From Plasmodiophora brassicae (Eukaryota > Endomyxa > Phytomyxea > Plasmodiophorida > Plasmodiophoridae), in NCBI GenBank assembly GCA_039704465.1, contig JASFAU010000009.1:1178001-1242000 (forward strand): a stretch of 64,000 nucleotides of DNA, read 5' to 3'. Below, one piece after another: positions 23,629-33,459 of the stretch. The first letter of the stretch is position 1. Every line of letters begins with the position of its first letter. Under the pieces are notes generated by a model. That model was not told the DNA's origin. It did no database searches and was given only the letters and a program-made list of their open reading frames with translations. The translations under genes and the position numbers were made by a program.

Positions 23629-25158
23629 ATGGTGAGCCATGACGACCAGGTGGAGCTGGCCGGCTTCCTGGCGTACGATTGCACGGTCCTGCTGGCGATG
23701 TTCGTGGCCTTCGTCCGGCACTGGGACCGGACGCCGATCCGGGAGCGGCATCCGACGATCGTCATCGTCATCGAGGTGCTGGTCGCCCTGATCCCGTATA
23801 GCGACTGGATTGTCAGCCAGTATCCCGATTCCGTAATGGCCAGCCTGGTCGGCGTTGTCATCTTCAACATGACGCCCCTGCATGGCACCCTGCTGCGTAC
23901 CATGTTCCTGTATTGCAACTATCGGCGGACCAAAGCCAAGGTGCTCCTGAGCGCGACCGGCGTCGCCGCGTGCCCTCCTCCTGTTGTAGACGTTGCGACC
24001 TCCAACGCAGGGCAAGGCCAACCTGGACGTGTGGGACAGCAGCGACCGCCGGTCACTCGAGTGGACGTCTTCTTCGCGGCGCACCCGTTCCTCGTGCGGG
24101 AGACGTTCTGGTTCAAAGCGTTCCTCGGTTGTATCGTCGCCGACCTGGTCGTCATCGCCGTCACCTATGCGGTGTGCAGCGGGATGGCGACGTTGCCCGC
24201 CAGTTTCACGTCGTTCAACAACGGCGCCACCTACCTGCACCTTATCCTCATGGTCGTCTTCATCGTCCGCCTCGGCAACTGCCACGACGCGTTCCACATC
24301 AAGGTGCCCCTTTCTTTCGTGTCGCCTCGTTGCATGCACAGCAAGGCTGACTGTCCGGGCGTGATCCAGTTTGAGATCACAACGAATGCTGTTCTCGGAT
24401 TCGTCGCAGCCATCGTCATCGATTACGTCATTCCGCCTGCGGGTACACGCGCGTCACGATCCATACAACGTGTGCTGTTTTAATCGATTCGGGTGGCTCC
24501 TGCAGGCGACGTGCATTCGACGACGAAGCGGTCGGCGACGTGGCTGCTGACGAAGGTGACGACCAGCGTGTCGTTGCTGTTGCCGGTCTGCTGGGCGCGA
24601 CGCGGCGTGACCCGCGTCGGGCCACAGTACGGCCGCATGGACCGCCTGCTCGACGTCGACGTGGTTCGCATGGCGTTCACCGAGTACCTGCAGAAGGAGT
24701 TCGCCGTCGAGTCCATGCTCTTCTACGAGGCACGCCGCCAGTTCACCAGGAAATGGTCCAGAGCCGTCGATCGCACGCCCCTGTCGGTGATGACGACGCT
24801 ATCCGAACAAAGCCATTCGTCGGCGTCGATGGCCCCCGAGTGGGCCGTCCCCGTCGGGTCGGTCCCTGGGGAACTTGTCGACGACGCCTACGCGATCTAC
24901 AAGACGTTCATCAAGGTCGGGGCGCCGTTCGAGATCAACATCTCCAGCGGGTTACGCCGCGCGTACGAGGCCCTGTTCGAACCCGACCGCGTCGAACAGT
25001 CACCAGCGGGCGCACAGGCGCCCCCGGCTGAGTTCGACGTCGTCGACAAGGCCATGTTCGACCGCGCCTGGGGCGAACTTCGCGACATGCTCGAGTACGC
25101 CGCCTTCCAGCGGTTCCTGGAGACGGACATCGCCGCCGACATCCTGAAGATGGGCTAG
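23629..25158 (+). CDS. Multi-TM RGS protein, tandem copy 2
   Basis: Exons 23629-24303, 24370-24442 and 24506-25158 give 466 residues, with the same exon plan as copies 1 and 3: phase 0 after FHIK and phase 1 after the IPP motif. The N-terminus MVSHDDQVELAGFLAYDC is shared almost exactly with copy 3. The RGS domain spans roughly residues 300-466. The first intron is 66 nt, a multiple of three, and is read through without a stop. An 80-90-bp stretch of the RGS domain is identical to copy 1, see findings. It starts only 95 bp after the stop of copy 1. Confidence 0.85.
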
Positions 25159-25238
25159 ATTCGTCCTAGTACAGATACCATGTCGACCGGGTCCAGGATT
25201 CCGGGTGGTACGACCGTCGGTGGATAGAAGAGCGATAC

Positions 25239-26768
25239 ATGGTGAGCCACGACGACCAGGTGGAGCTGGTCGGCTTCCTGGCGTACGACTGCACGGTCCT
25301 GCTGGCGATGTTCGTGGCCTTCGTGCGGCTCTGGGACCGGACGCCGATCCGGGAGCGCCATCCGACGATCGTGATCGTCATCGAGGTGCTGGTCGCCCTG
25401 ATCCCGTATAGCGACTGGGTCGCCAGCCAATACCCCGAGTCGATCCTGGCCAGTCTGATCGCCGCTGTCGTCTTCAACCTGACGCCCCTGCATGGCACCT
25501 TGGTGCGCACCGCGTTCCTGTACTGCAACTATCGGCGGACGAGGGCGAAAGTGCTGCTGAGCGCCACCACCTCCGCCCATACCGGTGCCGTTGCACAGCA
25601 GCACACTGTGTTGAGTATTGCCTCGCCTGTGCAACCGCATCCTGAGCAGGGCCAGGCCAGCCGAACCGATATGCTGTTCGCCACACGTCCCTATTTGGTG
25701 AAGGAAGCGTTCTGGTTCAAAGTGCTCTTCGGGTTGATGGCCATCGACGTCGTCGTTATTGCCGTTGCCTATGCGGAATGCCAGGGCATGCCCGCCCTGC
25801 CCGGCGCCTTCACACAATTCAACAACAGCGTCATCCTCCTGCACCTGATCATGGTCTTTGTCATCATCCTCCAGCTTGGCAATTGCCACGATGCGTTCCA
25901 TATCAAAGTTCGCGGTGACGCGCAACCTATCACCATGGGTTAACGGGACTGAGTCGGCGTCTGGACAGCTGGAGATCACAGCCGTTTCCGTCATTGGCAT
26001 CGTGGGCACCATTGTCGCCAACTACTGCGTCCCGCCCATCGGTAGGCGCCTGTCCCTCACTCGACGTTCGACATGGGTCGTCCTAATGGGCGCAAACGGT
26101 ATCGGACAGACGGCCAGCATACGCCAATGAAGCGGCTGTCGACGTGGATCGTGACAAAGGTGACGACCAGCGTATCGCTGCTGATGCCTGTCTACTGGGC
26201 GCGGCGCGCCAACGCCCGTGTCGGGCCACAGTACGGCCGCATGGACCAGCTACTCGAGGTCGACATGATCCGCCTCGCCTTCACCGAGTACCTGCAGAAG
26301 GAGTTCGCCGTCGAGTCCATGCTGTTCCACGAGGCGCGCCGACAGTTCATCGGAAAATGGTCCAAAGTACAGCACGATCGGCCGCTGCTGTCAGCAACGT
26401 CAACGACAGCAACAACAGCCACAGGCGAACGAAGCGATTCATCGATTGTAGCGCTGATGGAACCCGAATGGATCACCCCACAACGCATCGTGGCCGACGA
26501 GGTCGTCGACGACGCGCACACGATCTACAGCACGTTCATCCGGATCGGCGCGCCCTTCGAGATCAACATCTCCAGTGCGCTTCGCCGCGCGTACGTGAAC
26601 CTGTTCGAGCCGGGCGCCCAGATCGACACGCGGCCGGCACCCTCGATCGATATCGACAGCCGTGTGTTCGACCGCGCCTGGAACGAGCTTCGTGCCTTGC
26701 TCGAGTACGCCGCCTTCCATCGGTTCCTGGAGACGGACATCGCCGCCGACATCCTGAAGATGGGGTAG
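25239..26768 (+). CDS. Multi-TM RGS protein, tandem copy 3
   Basis: Exons 25239-25907, 25969-26041 and 26110-26768 give 466 residues. It is nearest to copy 2 in the N-terminal TM part. The third exon opens DGQHTPMKRLSTWIVTK, aligning with GDVHSTTKRSATWLLTK of copy 2. The RGS domain has an intact start (AFTEYLQKEFAVESMLF) and end (RALLEYAAFHRFLETDIA). Only 80 bp separate it from copy 2, so the three genes need very compact promoters. Its 3' end is 25 bp from the convergent FAM184-like gene. Confidence 0.85.
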
Positions 26769-26793
26769 GGCGTCCCATACAATGTGCTATCGT

Positions 26794-29700
26794 TTAGCTA
26801 GACGACGACCAGTGATGCTGGATGATCTGTCGCGGTCGAGGAACCCCTCCGTTCCCAGGCCCGAGTCCTGCCTGGTTGTTCAGGTTGACGACGACGGGCA
26901 GCTGCCCCTCACGAGGCCTCCGCCTCGGGACGCTGGCCAGGTGCGGCTTGGCGCCGGGGACGGACGGGCGCGAGCGGCCCTGCTCTGGGTCGCCGAAGCG
27001 CTTCAGGAGCGCCTCGTCCCGATTGACGAGCTCGAGCTTGTAGAACCGCACCTCGTTGACGATCTGCTCGGCGGCCGCCTGCTGCCGGGCCGCCTCCACC
27101 TCCAGCACCCGGATCCGCTCACGGTCCTCCGGAAGTGAGTCCCGCGCGCGCTCCACCAGCTCGGCGTGCTCCTCGGCGTGTCGAGCGCGCTGCTCGCTGA
27201 TCCGGTTCAGCAGCACCTGCCGGGGGCGACGACGTTATCAACAACGTCGTACAGGGCACGTGGCGATTCGGACCTGGCGCTCCTTGGCGAATTCCTCGGC
27301 CTGTCGTTGAACGAGGACCGTGAGCTCCGCCTTCTGTGCCGTCCATTCCTCGGCCCGCTTCCGATCGCGCTCCAGGGCGGCGGATTCGACGTCGGCGCGC
27401 AGCGCGTCCAGCGTGGCGCATCCTGAGCCCGTCCAGGTTAGTGGTCCCGCCATGGCACAGCCGCCCGACGGTTCGTACGTTGCCTCGCTTCCGTCGCTGC
27501 CAGGCGCTCGTTGGCGACGTCGCCCGCCAGCGCGTCGATCTGCGATCGCAGGGCGGCGACCTCGGCGGTGTGCGCCGCGACCTGCCGGTTCAGGTCGGAT
27601 TCGAACTTGTCGCGCGCCGCCTCCAGTCGGCTGTGTCGCGTGGCGTCAGGCAAACGGCGGCGCCCCCCTCCATGATGGGTTCGACACGCCCCGACCTGGA
27701 CATTTCGGAGACCTGCGCGGCGTGCCCTTCGACGACGGCTCGCATGCGATCGGCGTCGGCCTCGACTCTGCTCTGCCACTGGGCGACCGTGGACGCTTCC
27801 CGGGCCGACAGCTCACGTTGCAGGCGCTCCTGATGGAGGACGCCCTCGCGTCAGACAGGCGTGAGCGAGCGGACGCGCGCCGCCCTCGACGTACGTCTGC
27901 GTCCCGTGCCCACTCGAGGCGCTGCCGGTCCAGGTCGGCGCGCGCCGCTTCCAGCGCCTCCAGCACCGCCCGTCGGCCCTCCTCGCGAACCTGCGCGAGC
28001 GCCGCCGCCGACCTGCCACATCGGGTTGAGTCCTCGCGGCGTCCGACCCGGGACGAACGACGCGGTGGGTACTGTTGCGCCGCGCCCGCCAGGTCCTGAG
28101 CGCGACGCTCCTCAGCGAGCTCCAGCGCGCGGTGCCGTTCGGCGCGTGCGTCCGCGTCGGCCTGCGTCGCCGCCTCCGTCACGCATCGCACCTGATCCTC
28201 CAGCGCGGCAATGCGATGCGCGGATCGGGCCCGCTCCGCCGTCAGTTCGCCGATGCGCGCGTCCAGGGCGCGCGCCACATCCGCCGCTGCGTCCAGTTTC
28301 TGGCAGCGACCGCGAGTCAGCGCTGCAGCAGCCACGGACTGCGCGCGGTCTGGCGTGCTTATACCTGTTCGTACGCGGCGTTCGCGTCCCGCGCGCGGCT
28401 CTGCATGTCCGTCACGATCTGCTGGTGGTCCGCCTGCCAGCGGTCGCGCTCGGCGATCAGGTCGGCGCGCGCCTCGTCGCGTGCCGCCCGCCACGCGTCC
28501 TGCACGCGGCGCTCGGCGCTGTCCCGGTCGGCGACGGTCGCCGCCTGAGCGTCCTGCAGCGCCTTCGTCGTGTCGGCGTGCTTGGCCCGGATCTCGTGCA
28601 GCTGGCCGCGCAGGGTCGCGATCTGCGATCGCATGTCCTCGTGCTCGGCGAGCGACGCCGACCTGGATGCCTCCCAGTGGCGGCGCTCATCCGCCCATCG
28701 CGATTCGATGTCGGCGACTTTGTCGTTGACGACGGCCACGGGCACCATGCCTTCGTACGTGCGGATCTCGTCCTGGAGGCGCTGGACCTGCTCGTCGTGC
28801 AGGATCACCAGCTGGGCGATCTCTTTCTCGTGGCGTTCAGCGAGGGCCGCCTCCCGAGCGGCGCACTGCTCGTCCAGTAGGCGGTGCCGTTCGCGGAACG
28901 ATCGGCGGTGCCGCTCCACCTCCTTCGACTGCTCGTCCTTCCACAGTTCCGCCTCGGCGCGCATCTCGTCCCGCATCGCCTCCATTCGCGCCAGCCACGT
29001 CTCCTCCGATTCACGCCTCTCGGTGGTCAGACGCTGCACCAACGCCTCTTCGTCCAACACCTTCCGCCTGCTCTCCTTCAGCAACGACTCCAGTTCGCCC
29101 TGTCGTCGACGAAGCTCTTCGCCCTCGTGTCGGGCATCATCCAGGTCCGCGCGGAGCGTCGTCTCGCGCGCCAACCCAGCTTGAAGGTCGCATCGCAGCG
29201 ACAAGAGCTCCGACATCGACGACGTGGACCCGGCTTCCACCAGGGCACGAACCCGTTCGTGTGTTCGTGCGAGCGCGCCCGCGTTCGCCACGAGGGCCGC
29301 GTTTCGGTCCACCTCGCGGGACAAGGCAGCACGAAGCGCGGCGACCTCGTCCTGGCAAGCGGATGCGTTGTCGGTCGGTTGCCAGCCGCACCGTGGTGCC
29401 TGATGCTCCGCGCGAGCCTGGGCGAGCTCGACGATGACGTCCAGACGATTGCCCGGCGATTCCACGTTGACCACGACACGCGGAAGCAGGTTCGCCGCGC
29501 GCCGCTCGTCGGCAATGACGCGTTGCAGGGCGTCGTACCGTTGCTGGAACGTGTCGACATGGCCTGCGTGCTGCTCCACGACAACCGGGACGACGCGTTT
29601 CGTTCGCGTCTCACGGACGGCATCCAGCACGACGTCCTGGAGCAGCGCGGCGTACTCGACGAAGCGTTGCCGAACGGCAACGACCTCGCGCTTCAGCTCG

Positions 29701-29834
29701 GCGACACGGTACAGGTCGGGGGCGGAAGGCGGCGCCGCCGCGGTCACCTTGTCCAGCTCGCGACGCAGGTCGTCGAACGTCGTGTCGGCGGGGTCGACAC
29801 CGAGCCGGCGCATACCGCGCCCCAGGAATTGCAT
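26794..29834 (-). CDS. FAM184-like coiled-coil protein
   Basis: Seven exons (complement of 28365-29834, 28073-28299, 27895-28012, 27696-27844, 27479-27630, 27274-27422, 26794-27216) give 895 residues with all phases correct and introns of 50-65 nt. Nearly the whole length is charged coiled coil. The C-terminal VNEVRFYKLELVNRDEALLK closely matches the motif that ends FAM184A/B proteins. That family occurs mainly in ciliated eukaryotes and is of poorly known function. The start could lie upstream of Met 29834, since the frame stays open to about 30029. The name rests on the C-terminal motif only. Confidence 0.75.
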
Positions 29835-30091
29835 TCGCCACGTCGAGCACGACCCGATCAGTGCCCCGACGGCGGCCGGGTACCGTTCCGGCGATCCCCC
29901 CGACCTTGCCTTATGTATTGCAACGTGGCGGCGTACAGGTTGTGCACAACCTGTGTAAACGCAGGCCGTTTCGGAAACGTCGGCTCGTGACGTCGTCGCG
30001 TCGGTGACGTCACGCCGACGTTGTGTCACCCGACGATATGGTTCCGGTCGGCACGCCGGCTCTGGTCACTTGAAAACTTTTCATCCAGGCC

Positions 30092-33000
30092 ATGGAGGGC
30101 GATGCCGGCGACGACGGCCGGGATCGGCCGCCGCCACAAGCGCAGCCGCAGCAACAGCAAACGCCACGGCCGGACGCCGACCCCTCATCCAACCCAGTCG
30201 CTGTCAGCGACCTCGACGCTCTGTACTGGGAGCGCAGACCCCTGGACGAGATCGTCGCCCAGTTCGGCTCGTCGCTCGCCGACGGCGTCGACGAGTCGTC
30301 CGCCATCCTCAAACGCTTCACCGCCGGGTCGAACGACCTGCTCAAGCGCGTGCGCCCCGATTCCCGCCCGCGTCGCGCCGTCCGCGCCGTCTTCCACCCG
30401 CTGTCGCTGCTGATGGCCCTGGCGGCGTTCCTGTCGTTCGGCCTCGGGAACATCTCGGACGGCGTCGTCATCGCCCTGCTCTGCGTCCTGCACGCCGTCC
30501 TGTCGTACTACACCGCCCTGCGCCACGCCGGCCTCCTGGGCGCCCTGGACGGCCAGCTGCCCGCCGACAGCACCGTGAAGCGATCGGGAACCTGGCGAAC
30601 CGTCGCGGCGTCGCGCGTCATCCCCGGCGACATCCTCGACCTGAGGCCCGGCGACGTCGTGCCCGCCGACTGCCTCATCACGACGCAGGGGGCCGTGCGC
30701 GTCGACCTGTTCCCGGTGACGTCGCAGACGGCGCCGGTGGAGAAGGCGCCCGGCAAGCTGCTGCTGGCGGGCGCCACGATCCTGTCGGGGACGGCCGAGG
30801 CAATCGTCGTCGCCACCGGGCCCGACACGGTCTACGGTCGGCACCTGAAGGCGATCAGCGCCGAGCCGCCGGCACGGGCGCCGACGCTGTCCAAGATGGC
30901 GGCCGTTCTGGTCGCCTGCGCCAGCGTCATCGTCGTCGTCGAGATCGCCGTCAGCCGCTCCCGGCAGCAGCCGTGGAAGTCGCTGGTCAGCAACACGCTC
31001 GTCGTCATCGTCGGTGCCATGCCGCTGGCGATGCCGATCGTCCTGGGCGTGACGCGCGCCGTCGCCGCCATCGCCATGGCCAAGTTCTCGTTCGTCGCTC
31101 GACGCCTGCAGGCCATCGACCGGCTGTCCGGCATGGACGTCATCGCGATCACGTCGGACGGGCACGACCCGGTCCAGCGCCCGCTGCGCCTCGACGACGG
31201 CGCCTGTATCGCATCGGACGCGTTCTCGTCCGACGAGGTCGTGTTCTACACGGCGGTCGGCATGCCGACAACGAGGACGGGCGACGACGATCGCGACCGG
31301 GAACAGGACGCGATCCTGGAGGCGTGCCCGCAGGCGGACGACCTGTGGCGCGAGCTGGAGCTGACGCACCGCCTACCCTGGTCGCCTGAAACGCAACGCG
31401 CCGTGGCCTCGGTGCGCGTGCGCGCCAACGGCAACACGTTCCGCGTCGCGATCGGCACACCGCACGTCGTCGTCAGCATGGACGGGTACCTCGGCGACGA
31501 CGACCGGCAGCGCGTTCTGGACGACGTATACGCCCTGCAAGAGCAGCGCGGCGTCGTCTGCGTCGGTGTCGGCGTCAGTCGCGACCCGACCGATATGCCG
31601 TTCGGCGACGTCAACTGGGAGCTTGTCGGCGTCGCCGTCCTGCGCGAAGGCGACGACGACAGCAGCAGCAGCGGCAGCGGCAGCGGCAGCGGCAACAACG
31701 ACGACACGTCCGCCGCGAAAGACGTCGTCGACAACCTCCACGTTCGGGCCATGGTCGTGTCCGCGGACGGGGCCGACGCCGTCGCCGACCTGGTCGGTCG
31801 GGTCGGCCTGCCGGCGCTGCCCGTCCAGGTGGCGTCGGAGACGTTCAAGGTCGGAGACGACCCGGCGGGGACGAACTACGCCAGCGTCAAGTCCGAGCAG
31901 TACGTGACGATCGTCGACGGCATCAAGGCGCTGCAGTCGCTGCGCAGTGCGCCGGCGCAGGCCGGCGCCGACCCGGACGCCGAGCCGCCGACGGAGGAGG
32001 AGGACGCGCGCGACGAGGCGCCGATCGTCGCCGCGACCGGCACGTCCGGGTCGCACGCGCCCGCCATGTCGCACGCGGACGTGGGCGTGGCGCTGGCGGG
32101 CGCGACGGCGCCGGCGCGGTCGGCCGCCGACTTCGTGTCGGTGCGCCCGGGGCTGTCGTCGCTGGCGGCCGCGATCCGCCTGTCGCGCCAGGCCATGGCG
32201 CGGATGCGCGCGTACGCGACGTACTCGATGGCGTCCGCCCTGCGCATCGCCCTGACGTTCGGCCTGCTGACGATCGCGTACAACTGGTACTACCCGGCCA
32301 CGGCCGTCATCTTCATCGTCGTCGTCAACGATGCCACCATGGTCGTCATCGCCACCGACCGGCAGCGCGTCGCCCGGCGCCCGCAGCGATGGCGCCTGGG
32401 GCGCGTCATCGGCCAAGCGGCCGTGGCCGCCCTCTGGCTCGCGTTCGCCACCATCATCCTGTTCTCGCTGGCGCGCAACACGCCCCTGTTCCCGAAGGTG
32501 TTCGGCGTGCAGCCGCTGCAGGCGTTCGACGGGACGTACCGGGTCGGGCCGGACAGCGACCCGTACTGCAACTGGGAGCTCCGGTTCCCGCGCGCCGACC
32601 TGTCCCCGTGCGAGGCGGGCAACTTCCTGCGCCCTGTGCCGCCCCGCGTGTCGTACGACGACGCGATCTGGGAGTACTACAAGCAGACGTACAGCCTGCA
32701 GGGCGACATCATGTGGCCATGTCACGAGGCGCTGGCCGTCGAGGTCTGCCACATCCAGCAAGGGCGCCTGGCGCGCCTCCGCGCCCTGATCTTCATCATT
32801 GTCAGCGTCAGCAGCCAGCTGACGATCTTCGTGACGCGCACGCGCGGCTCCGTGTTCGCGTCGCGGCCGCCACGGGCGATGCTGGCGGCGTTCTTCCTGG
32901 CGCAGACGATCGCGACGTTCATCGGCGTGTACGGCTTCGGCCCGGTCACCATGTTCTCCATCCGGACCATGTTCATGGGCATCTCGTGGAGGCTGGCGGC

Positions 33001-33292
33001 GCTGGCCTGGATGTGGGCCATCCTGATCGTCCTGCCGCTCGACCTGCTCAAGGTGATCGTCCGCAAGATCCAGGGCGACAACGACGACGATTTCGAGGAC
33101 CCGGACGACGACGAGGACGACGGCGCCGAGCGGGCGAACGACGCCAAGAACGTCGCTGATGCGCCGCGACGCAGCGATGCGCCACGCCCGTCCAGACGAA
33201 CAACCCGGCAGATGGTCGCGGGTATCGAAGGTCCCCGGCCATCCCGGCAACAGGCGCCCCAGCACGCGCCGGAAGCGACGACTTCTACTTAA
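30092..33292 (+). CDS. P-type (IIIA, proton-pump-like) ATPase homologue lacking catalytic motifs
   Basis: A single intronless frame of 1,066 residues has the fold landmarks of plasma-membrane H+-ATPases: RVIPGDILDLRPGDVVPADC in the A domain, GAMPLAMPIVLGVTRAV and RRLQAIDRLSGMDV in TM4, and HADVGVALAGAT. The catalytic signatures are gone. DKTGT is replaced after MDV by IAITSDGHDP (residues 351-360). TGES is replaced by VTSQ (209-212). TGDGVNDAP is replaced by TGTSGSHAP (649-657). The surrounding sequence is conserved and open, so this looks like a maintained pseudoenzyme, not a decaying gene. An acidic C-terminal tail follows the last TM. A poly-Asp/Ser insertion lies in the N domain. Confidence 0.85.
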   Translation: MEGDAGDDGRDRPPPQAQPQQQQTPRPDADPSSNPVAVSDLDALYWERRPLDEIVAQFGSSLADGVDESSAILKRFTAGSNDLLKRVRPDSRPRRAVRAVFHPLSLLMALAAFLSFGLGNISDGVVIALLCVLHAVLSYYTALRHAGLLGALDGQLPADSTVKRSGTWRTVAASRVIPGDILDLRPGDVVPADCLITTQGAVRVDLFPVTSQTAPVEKAPGKLLLAGATILSGTAEAIVVATGPDTVYGRHLKAISAEPPARAPTLSKMAAVLVACASVIVVVEIAVSRSRQQPWKSLVSNTLVVIVGAMPLAMPIVLGVTRAVAAIAMAKFSFVARRLQAIDRLSGMDVIAITSDGHDPVQRPLRLDDGACIASDAFSSDEVVFYTAVGMPTTRTGDDDRDREQDAILEACPQADDLWRELELTHRLPWSPETQRAVASVRVRANGNTFRVAIGTPHVVVSMDGYLGDDDRQRVLDDVYALQEQRGVVCVGVGVSRDPTDMPFGDVNWELVGVAVLREGDDDSSSSGSGSGSGNNDDTSAAKDVVDNLHVRAMVVSADGADAVADLVGRVGLPALPVQVASETFKVGDDPAGTNYASVKSEQYVTIVDGIKALQSLRSAPAQAGADPDAEPPTEEEDARDEAPIVAATGTSGSHAPAMSHADVGVALAGATAPARSAADFVSVRPGLSSLAAAIRLSRQAMARMRAYATYSMASALRIALTFGLLTIAYNWYYPATAVIFIVVVNDATMVVIATDRQRVARRPQRWRLGRVIGQAAVAALWLAFATIILFSLARNTPLFPKVFGVQPLQAFDGTYRVGPDSDPYCNWELRFPRADLSPCEAGNFLRPVPPRVSYDDAIWEYYKQTYSLQGDIMWPCHEALAVEVCHIQQGRLARLRALIFIIVSVSSQLTIFVTRTRGSVFASRPPRAMLAAFFLAQTIATFIGVYGFGPVTMFSIRTMFMGISWRLAALAWMWAILIVLPLDLLKVIVRKIQGDNDDDFEDPDDDEDDGAERANDAKNVADAPRRSDAPRPSRRTTRQMVAGIEGPRPSRQQAPQHAPEATTST

Positions 33293-33459
33293 ATCGCCCA
33301 ACGCCATTGCGCTCCGAACTCGCTTGTGTGCCCCCCCTGTGCGAACACACCTGGTAGAACGCGTTCTGAGGCAGCTGTTTACCAGCACAATTGAAACGAA
33401 AAGGATTCGTGGAACGAGGAGATGTCTGACCTGCGCCATCGGATGGCGGGCGGCGGGTT

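Noticed and set aside
30092..33292. Decayed pseudogene instead of pseudoenzyme
   Set aside because: The 1,066-codon frame is open with all fold landmarks, and losses are confined to the catalytic signatures.
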